A DNA stretch of 64,000 nt from Virgibacillus siamensis (GTDB taxonomy: Bacteria; Bacillota; Bacilli; Bacillales; Amphibacillaceae): contig NZ_FUIH01000007.1 of assembly GCF_900162695.1 (NCBI RefSeq), positions 2,170,001 to 2,234,000 on the forward strand, in the 5' to 3' direction. The position numbers and the translations under genes were made by a program. The notes under the pieces were generated by a model. The model worked only from the letters and a program-made list of their open reading frames with translations. It did no database searches and had not been told where the DNA came from. Every line of letters starts with the position of its first letter. Positions within the stretch are counted from its first letter, which is position 1. Shown here piece by piece: positions 58,807 to 64,000 of this stretch.

Positions 58807-59577
58807 ATGAAGTCGTTAAAAGGAAAAATAATTGCCGGAACAATTGCTGCAGGTGTGATTACAAGTGCCGGGGCGGTATTTGCAAACACAGATGCAGGAA
58901 ATGTTTTGCAGGATTGGTATGATGGAATGTTTCAAGACAGTGTTCAAACCATACAGGATGAGGCTACTGCGTATGGGACCGAACTTCTTCCGGAATTACA
59001 GGCTGAATACAACGGTATAAAAGAAGATGCAACTACTGACATCAATGCTACCAGGGATACGGAAACAGGTGAATCCATAGCTGCAATCAACTTGACCAAG
59101 GATAACCACCTCGAATCACTCGGTTCAAAAAAGCAGGAAATTTTAAGCAATATGGAAAAACAATTTTATGACGTTTATATGGAAGGCTGGCTGGAAATTC
59201 AGCGACTGGCGGATGAAGGACAGGCATATGCGGAAAATGACCTGACAGACCATACGGGGGCAAAAGGGCAGGAAGCGGTCAATCAGGTGACAGCAGACTT
59301 AACGACGGCAACAGATGCAGCTGTAATGGAACTGGAAGAAGCCATCCGACAGGCTAAAGAAGAGCTTTCCGGTCAGTTAACCCGCTATTCGGATATTACA
59401 GTGAAAAATCTTAAAAAAGGCGTTGACTTTGCAATTCTTGAATTACGTGAAGAAGTAAACCGGATTACCGACGAACTTGTAGCACAGCAGCAGGAAATTA
59501 TCACAGCAAAAGCCCAGAACCTGGAAGATGCCGCGAAGGCCGAAATGGATGAAGTTGTTTCCGGTATTGGTAACTAA
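58807..59577 (+). CDS. Secreted coiled-coil protein of unknown function (256 aa), second of three
   Basis: AAAGGGGAG precedes the ATG. A signal peptide (1-26, KGKIIAGTIAAGVITSAGAV, cleavage after VFA) is followed by a segment N27-Q50 holding VLQDWYDGMFQDSVQTIQDE, then a long Glu/Ala/Gln-rich helical region with Glu-Leu-Glu heptads to the end (AKAQNLEDAAKAEMDE). There are no cysteines and no wall-anchor motif. The W37-Y38 motif region aligns with the third protein (W50-F51). It looks like an exported rod or fibre-forming protein, a guess from composition. Confidence 0.7.
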   Translation: MKSLKGKIIAGTIAAGVITSAGAVFANTDAGNVLQDWYDGMFQDSVQTIQDEATAYGTELLPELQAEYNGIKEDATTDINATRDTETGESIAAINLTKDNHLESLGSKKQEILSNMEKQFYDVYMEGWLEIQRLADEGQAYAENDLTDHTGAKGQEAVNQVTADLTTATDAAVMELEEAIRQAKEELSGQLTRYSDITVKNLKKGVDFAILELREEVNRITDELVAQQQEIITAKAQNLEDAAKAEMDEVVSGIGN

Positions 59578-59589
59578 TATTATCTCACA

Positions 59590-59608
59590 GGGCCCGCCAA
59601 TTGGGCCC
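59590..59608. other. GC-rich hairpin between the second and third secreted-protein genes
   Basis: GGGCCC-gccaatt-GGGCCC, with no T run; it could be a processing or mRNA-stability element rather than a terminator. Confidence 0.5.
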
Positions 59609-59633
59609 CGGTGATTTAAAACGGAGGTATCCC

Positions 59634-60098
59634 ATGATTTCGCGAAAAGAAAAACACCGAAAAAAACGGTACCCTTCAATCATCAAACTGCTGATGGGAT
59701 TTGTGACTGCGATCGTACTGATTGGAAGCAGTGTGACCGTTTCCTATGCTGATCAGAGTATCGAATCCCTTTTAACAAACTGGTTTTCCACACAAAAGGA
59801 AAATTCCATTGATGAAATTCAGCAAGCTATTGATAAAGAGCGTGTGAAGCAAACTACCCGCTTGGAAAAACAGTTGCAGCAGAAGATCCAGCAAGCCGAA
59901 AAGAACCTCGAAAAGTTTACCGAAAAGGAAAAAAAGAAAAGAGTCACTGAGTTGCAGCACTATGCAGACCAATTAATCAATCAAATGAAAATCGATGAAT
60001 CCAGCCAAAAGAAAAAAATCCAACAGAAACTGAATGAAATCGTAAAAGAGGCCAAGAACACCATGCAAACTGTAAACACCCAAGACAGCACCACCTAA
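59634..60098 (+). CDS. Secreted coiled-coil protein of unknown function (154 aa), third of three
   Basis: ATG 59634 follows CGGAGG. A very basic N-terminus (SRKEKHRKKRYP) and a hydrophobic core give a signal peptide with cleavage probably after SYA (residue 39). Then SIESLLTNWFSTQKENSIDE-type sequence, matching the second protein, and a strongly heptad-patterned coiled coil of Lys/Gln/Glu (KQLQQKIQQAEKNLEKFTEK) follow. Its TAA is the first codon of REP-like copy 9. No family recognised. Confidence 0.7.
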   Translation: MISRKEKHRKKRYPSIIKLLMGFVTAIVLIGSSVTVSYADQSIESLLTNWFSTQKENSIDEIQQAIDKERVKQTTRLEKQLQQKIQQAEKNLEKFTEKEKKKRVTELQHYADQLINQMKIDESSQKKKIQQKLNEIVKEAKNTMQTVNTQDSTT

Positions 60099-60138
60099 AA
60101 TTCGACAAAATCCAGGTGGTGCCTGTCACCTATCGAAA
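60097..60138. repeat. REP-like palindrome, copy 9 (contains a stop codon edge)
   Basis: AAAATTCGACAAAATCCAGG then TGGTGCCTGTCACCTATCGAAA. The outer arms TTCGACA/TaTCGAA and inner GGTG..CACC pair. The stop of the third secreted-protein gene forms its left edge. Confidence 0.8.
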
Positions 60139-60150
60139 CAGGTGCCCCTT

Positions 60151-61008
60151 TTATTTTTTCATTGTATTGCTGAGTTTTCCGATTCTTTCTATTTCTACAG
60201 TTATTGTATCGCCGTCCTGCAGCCAAACCTGTTTGGATTCATCGTAACCCAAAATAACGCCTTCTGGGGTGCCTGTTAAAATAACATCACCCGGTTTCAA
60301 TGTCATATACTGGGATATGTAGCTGACAATTTCTTTGCATGGGAATAGCATGTCCCTTGTATTGGACTGCTGACGAATGTCACCATTTACAGTACAGCTG
60401 ATATCCAAGGCATTTGGATCCTGAATTTCATCTGCCGTAACAATGTGCGGCCCCAATGGACAGAATCCATCCAAACTTTTGCCAAGCAGCCATTGATTCG
60501 TCCGAAACTGCAGATCACGCGCACTCAAATCGTTTGCTGCACAATAACCGAAGACATAATTAAGTGCACTCGCTTCATCCACATTTTTTGCCTCTTTTCC
60601 GATTACAATAGCCAATTCCGCTTCATAATCGATTTTTTCCGCATTATCCGGCAGTTGAACCGTGTCATTATCCCCTGACAACGCATTTCTGAACTTGTTA
60701 AAGAGAATCGGAAATTTCGGGATCTCCGAATTAGTTTCCGCTGCATGTTTACCATAATTTTTCCCAATACATATTATTTTACCCGGGGCATCGATAGCAG
60801 GGCCAAGATCAACCTCGGATTCTTCTATGAATTCCCCTTTATTAACTGCCTTACTACTTAAGTCGCCCAGCGCATCAATAGAAAAATTTTCAATCAGGGA
60901 TTTAACATCTGGCACTTCTGGCATAAATTCCGACAAATCCACAATGCCCTTATCTGTTACAATCCCCGGATGCGTCCCTTCTGTTGTTCGTATCGTTACC
61001 AATTTCAT
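60151..61008 (-). CDS. Fumarylacetoacetate hydrolase family protein
   Basis: 285 residues. The FAH domain (about 75-280) has IICIGKNYGKHAAE (start of the barrel), KIDYEAELAIVIGKEAKN with the metal-binding E-x-E, NDLSARDLQF with the aspartate, and PGDVILTGTPEGV. It resembles the short YcgM/YisK-type hydrolases or decarboxylases of 2-oxo acids, including acylpyruvases and 2-hydroxyhepta-2,4-diene-dioate isomerases. It may act on oxaloacetate-like compounds next to PrpB and PrpD; the reaction is not determined by sequence. Confidence 0.85.
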   Translation of the reverse strand: MKLVTIRTTEGTHPGIVTDKGIVDLSEFMPEVPDVKSLIENFSIDALGDLSSKAVNKGEFIEESEVDLGPAIDAPGKIICIGKNYGKHAAETNSEIPKFPILFNKFRNALSGDNDTVQLPDNAEKIDYEAELAIVIGKEAKNVDEASALNYVFGYCAANDLSARDLQFRTNQWLLGKSLDGFCPLGPHIVTADEIQDPNALDISCTVNGDIRQQSNTRDMLFPCKEIVSYISQYMTLKPGDVILTGTPEGVILGYDESKQVWLQDGDTITVEIERIGKLSNTMKK

Positions 61009-61173
61009 TGTTTCGTCACTCCTTCATAGTAAGAAATATATCTTTCGCCCTCTTTAATCTAGTATCACCGCGAGAATGGAAAGACCTATAACATTTATTC
61101 GACACACAAACAAAACATTCCTGCCCCATCCAAAAAATAAGCCACCAGTCAGCACAACCAGCAGCTTTAAATT

Positions 61174-61215
61174 ATTCGACATAATTCAGGCAGCGCCTGT
61201 CACTTGTCGAATTTT
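61174..61215. repeat. REP-like palindrome, copy 10 (abuts a stop codon)
   Basis: ATTCGACATAATTCAGGCAG then CGCCTGTCACTTGTCGAATTTT. The outer arms TTCGACA/TGTCGAA are perfect. The prpB TAA is its right edge. Confidence 0.8.
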
Positions 61216-62122
61216 ATTCAAGTTTTGTTTTGGCGATTTTGCTGTCCAGGGCTTCGTAATCATAGTAGTTAATGGTTTCATATAGTTCTTTTCGGGTTTG
61301 CATGTCAGCCAGCATCCCCTGCTGGGAGCCTTTCTCCATGATTTCCTGAAAAACACGTTCATACGCTTTTGCCGCGACCCGTAACGATGTAACCGGATAA
61401 ATCACCATGCTGTAACCGAATTGGGCAAATTCCTCAGCGGTATAATATGGAGTCTTGCCGAACTCCGTCATATTTGCCAGCAGCGGTGCATTAACGGCTT
61501 TTTTAAACCGCTCAAATTCCGTATTATCCGTCAGTGCTTCCGGAAAAATACCATCCGCCCCTGCTCTTACATACGCATTGGCCCGCTCAATCGCTGCATC
61601 CAATCCTTCCACTGCGTTTGCATCCGTTCTTGCCACCACAATGAGTGAAGGTGCAACTTCCTTCAAAATCCTGATTTTTTGTACCGCTTCTTCTGTGGTT
61701 ACCAGCTTTTTTCCATTTAAATGACCGCATTTCTTCGGTAAATCCTGATCTTCAATCTGCACAGCAGCCACCCGGGCTTCATACATTTCCCTCGCCGTGC
61801 GCGCGACATTCAAAACGCCGCCATAGCCTGTATCAATATCAACTAGCATCGGCAAGTCTGCAGCCCGGATAATTTCTTTAGCCCTATCTGCGGTTTCTTC
61901 AGAAGTGACCATGCCAAGATCAGGAAGTCCCTTGCCAGCCGTAAATGCTGCACCTGAAAGATATAACGCCTGAAATTCAGCGCGCTTCGCCATCAATCCG
62001 GCCATTCCATCATGTGCACCGGGTAATTTTAAAATCTCATCAGCCAGCATCAATTCCTTAAACCTAAATGCAAGTTCTTCCTGTGTAGACTGCTTATCTG
62101 TTAACCAGCTCATTGTTTTCAC
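61214..62122 (-). CDS. prpB: 2-methylisocitrate lyase (PEP mutase/isocitrate lyase superfamily)
   Basis: Splits 2-methylisocitrate to pyruvate and succinate in the methylcitrate cycle. The 302-residue barrel shows LSGAAFTAGKGLPDLGMVTSEE, VDIDTGYGG with the metal aspartates, and the catalytic loop DLPKKCGHLNGKKLV with the family cysteine (KKCGH). VARTDANAVEG supports the superfamily. It starts ten bases after prpD on the same strand. B. subtilis orthologue is YqiQ/MmgF. No methylcitrate synthase gene is in the window. Confidence 0.92.
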   Translation of the reverse strand: MKTMSWLTDKQSTQEELAFRFKELMLADEILKLPGAHDGMAGLMAKRAEFQALYLSGAAFTAGKGLPDLGMVTSEETADRAKEIIRAADLPMLVDIDTGYGGVLNVARTAREMYEARVAAVQIEDQDLPKKCGHLNGKKLVTTEEAVQKIRILKEVAPSLIVVARTDANAVEGLDAAIERANAYVRAGADGIFPEALTDNTEFERFKKAVNAPLLANMTEFGKTPYYTAEEFAQFGYSMVIYPVTSLRVAAKAYERVFQEIMEKGSQQGMLADMQTRKELYETINYYDYEALDSKIAKTKLE

Positions 62123-62132
62123 CCCACTATCA

Positions 62133-63566
62133 TTAATTATGCATGACGCCCATCAATTCACTTATCGGCATCTGCATTAGCTTATCCTCATCCGTTAAAC
62201 AATCATAAATTTCCGCGGCTTGTTTCGCAGCAAAATGAGTTTCCACATTGTTACGGAATTTTTCAAGCAGTTTTGGAATCCCTTCATCACGCCGGAAACG
62301 ATGCCCAAGCGGATATTCCCGGATAATTGTATCTGTCGACGTTCCATCATTAAAATGTACCTTGACAGCGTTGGCGATGGACCGTTTTTCGGAATCGAGA
62401 TAGTCCTTGCTGTACCGTCTATCTTCCATCACCTCCATCTTATCACGGAGCACATCAATTCTCACATCAGCTGCCGCTTCATCCTCATAATGATCTGCCG
62501 TGATATTTCCAAATAGCAAACCGATTGCTGTAATGTATTGAATACAGTGATCACGGTCTGCCGGATTATGCAGTGGACCTGTTTTATCGATGATCCGAAT
62601 TGCTGATTCATGGGTCGTAATGGTGATTTTTTTAATCTGATCGAGTCGATCAACCACCTGTGGATGCAGTTCAACCGAACATTCAGCTGCTGTTTGCGCA
62701 TGAAATTCCGCTGGATAGGAAATTTTAAACAAAATGTTTTCCATTACATATGATCCGAATTTCCGGCCAAGCGTCAATTCCCTTCCACCAAACAACACAT
62801 CTTGAAATCCCCATTCAGGTGCTGTTAAAGCTGTCTTATATCCCATCTCACCATTAACGGCCATCATTGACAAGCGGACACCACGGCTGGTCGCATCACC
62901 CGCGGCCCATGATTTTCGAGAGCCGGTATTAGGGAAATGACGATATGTTCGTAAACTTGAATTGTCAACCCACGCATTGGATACCGCATTTATGACCTCG
63001 TCGTTAGTCCCCCCAAGCATTGCTGTAACAACTGCAGTAGTCGCCACTTTAACAAAAAGCACATGGTCAAGCCCTTGTCGATTCAAACTATTTTCCAGTG
63101 CAAGGATGCCTTGAATTTCATGGGCTTTAACCGTTGCATGCAAAACACTATCCATTGTCAGCGGCATTTTACCCTCCGTAATACGCATACGGCTTATGTA
63201 ATCAGCCACAGCCAAAATTCCGCCAAGGTTATCTGACGGGTGTCCCCATTCGGCCGCAAGCCACGTATCATTGTAATCAAGCCAACGTATCATTGTCCCA
63301 ATATTAAAGGCAGCCTGTACCGGATCCAATTCATAAGGAGTACCCGGAACCCGGCTGCCGTTTGGTACAACTGTTCCTGGAATAATCGGACCAAGGTGCT
63401 TGGCACATTCCGGATATCGCAATGCTAAAAAGGCGCATCCCAAGGAATCCATAAACACATACCTTGCTGTTTCCACTGCATCTTCACTAACTGCACTTTC
63501 ATCCAGTACATATTCGGCTATTTCCTCCAACAATAAATCTGCCTTCTGTAATTCATTTTCTGCCAT
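62133..63566 (-). CDS. prpD: 2-methylcitrate dehydratase (PrpD/MmgE family)
   Basis: Dehydrates 2-methylcitrate to 2-methyl-cis-aconitate. The 477-residue protein shows the PrpD pattern: ETARYVFMDSLGCAFLALRY, FNIGTMIRWLDYNDTWLAAEWGHPSDNLGGILAVADY, RTYRHFPNTGSRKSWAAGDATSRGV and VKVHFNDGTSTD-type AVKVHFNDGTS. The length matches MmgE. It lies between the transporter gene (17 bases upstream) and prpB. A weaker AAGGGTGA site precedes the ATG. Confidence 0.93.
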   Translation of the reverse strand: MAENELQKADLLLEEIAEYVLDESAVSEDAVETARYVFMDSLGCAFLALRYPECAKHLGPIIPGTVVPNGSRVPGTPYELDPVQAAFNIGTMIRWLDYNDTWLAAEWGHPSDNLGGILAVADYISRMRITEGKMPLTMDSVLHATVKAHEIQGILALENSLNRQGLDHVLFVKVATTAVVTAMLGGTNDEVINAVSNAWVDNSSLRTYRHFPNTGSRKSWAAGDATSRGVRLSMMAVNGEMGYKTALTAPEWGFQDVLFGGRELTLGRKFGSYVMENILFKISYPAEFHAQTAAECSVELHPQVVDRLDQIKKITITTHESAIRIIDKTGPLHNPADRDHCIQYITAIGLLFGNITADHYEDEAAADVRIDVLRDKMEVMEDRRYSKDYLDSEKRSIANAVKVHFNDGTSTDTIIREYPLGHRFRRDEGIPKLLEKFRNNVETHFAAKQAAEIYDCLTDEDKLMQMPISELMGVMHN

Positions 63567-63582
63567 TTTAAATCACCCTTTT

Positions 63583-64000
63583 TTACCAATAATATAAAGC
63601 GGCAATAACCGCCATTATCAAAATTATAAAACTGGAAAACACCCCTATTACATATTGTTCTTTTTTGGTAAATACTCCTGTTTCAAATGCGTAAAAAGTC
63701 GTTGGTGAATGGATTGGCAGCACCATCATACCACCAATAATCATCACAACCAGAAAGGATAGATTAACAGGAGCAATCCCGATTAATTCCGCATAGGAAA
63801 TAACAATCGGAAAAATAACAATAACTGCCGAAGAAGGTACAACAAATAAAAACCGGAGCACAAAAATAAACAATGCAATAAATAGAACTTTGAGAACCAT
63901 ATTTCCGTCCTGCGGCACGAGTTCAAGCAACTGTTCGGCAAGTTCTTTAGCCGTACCATTCCTGCTCATCAGCATCCCAAGCGAAAACGATGCCCCAAGT
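63583..64000 (-). CDS. DASS/SLC13-type anion transporter, C-terminal part (5' end outside window)
   Basis: About 139 C-terminal residues of a membrane protein, with four hydrophobic helices and the motif RFLFVVPSSAVIVIFPIVIS, then MVLPIHSPTTFYAFETGVFTK. This is the second pore region of the divalent anion:sodium symporter family or a close relative. The gene continues past the right edge. Being first in line with prpD and prpB, it may import a tricarboxylate or propionate-derived acid, an inference from context. Confidence 0.7.
   Translation of the reverse strand, partial: LGASFSLGMLMSRNGTAKELAEQLLELVPQDGNMVLKVLFIALFIFVLRFLFVVPSSAVIVIFPIVISYAELIGIAPVNLSFLVVMIIGGMMVLPIHSPTTFYAFETGVFTKKEQYVIGVFSSFIILIMAVIAALYYW

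Overview
The window reads as a stretch of chromosome from a low-GC Gram-positive endospore-former of the family Bacillaceae, probably of the halotolerant Virgibacillus/Oceanobacillus/Lentibacillus type. The evidence is strong AAGGAGG-type ribosome binding sites, catabolite-control (cre) boxes, S-box and preQ1-I riboswitches, a B. subtilis-style gene complement (RocA, YkwC, YndM, YocK/YteA-like, UxaC/UxuA, DUF3231) and interspersed palindromes typical of that family. The genus is inferred, not proven. I see no rRNA, tRNA, CRISPR array, intact transposase or prophage.

Layout. 1-8.0 kb: mostly minus-strand housekeeping and amino-acid genes (partial cystine-binding lipoprotein, RocA, CoxG-like protein, EamA transporter, flavin reductase, leucyl aminopeptidase, CutC, a broken L-asparaginase II, YkwC-like dehydrogenase). 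8-11.6 kb: small proteins, a coiled-coil repeat protein, an RNase H-like protein with a quinone reductase, and a SpeG-like acetyltransferase. 11.7-16.1 kb: a sulfate activation operon (sat, SLC13 permease, cysC, cysQ). 17.3-17.4 kb: remnant of a holin-like type I toxin locus. 17.8-28.1 kb: a complete hexuronate catabolic island. uidA releases glucuronate, uxaC, SDR-type fructuronate reductase, uxuA, kdgK and kdgA carry it to pyruvate and glyceraldehyde-3-phosphate, a ROK repressor is divergent, and an SSS symporter with a 36-residue accessory peptide imports substrate. 28.9-36.7 kb: a full Tad/Flp pilus operon (DUF192, flp, cpaA, tadE, tadG-like, cpaB, tadZ, tadA, tadB, tadC), flanked by a large GAF/LuxR regulator. 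40-42 kb: preQ1-riboswitch-controlled queF plus a queuosine-precursor transporter. 41.9-48.2 kb: a galactose (Leloir) cluster without galE. 48.4-54.2 kb: cell-wall genes (LTA synthase family, amidase, GH84 hexosaminidase). 54.6-57.2 kb: an S-box controlling a 13-residue Cys peptide and an OsmC protein, then a YteA/YocK-like protein and a DUF3231 pseudogene. 57.3-60.1 kb: an orphan regulator whose receiver lacks its phospho-acceptor aspartate, divergent from three secreted coiled-coil proteins. 60.2-64 kb: FAA hydrolase, PrpB, PrpD and a truncated DASS transporter.

The best candidate for an undescribed system is the 57.3-60.1 kb block (pseudo-receiver plus three exported helical proteins, two sharing a W-[YF] motif). 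Next are the S-box / 13-residue peptide / OsmC arrangement and a family of ten REP-like palindromes. Nine of those ten lie in the last 23 kb and several abut stop codons exactly. Short intergenic gaps not listed hold only ribosome binding sites.
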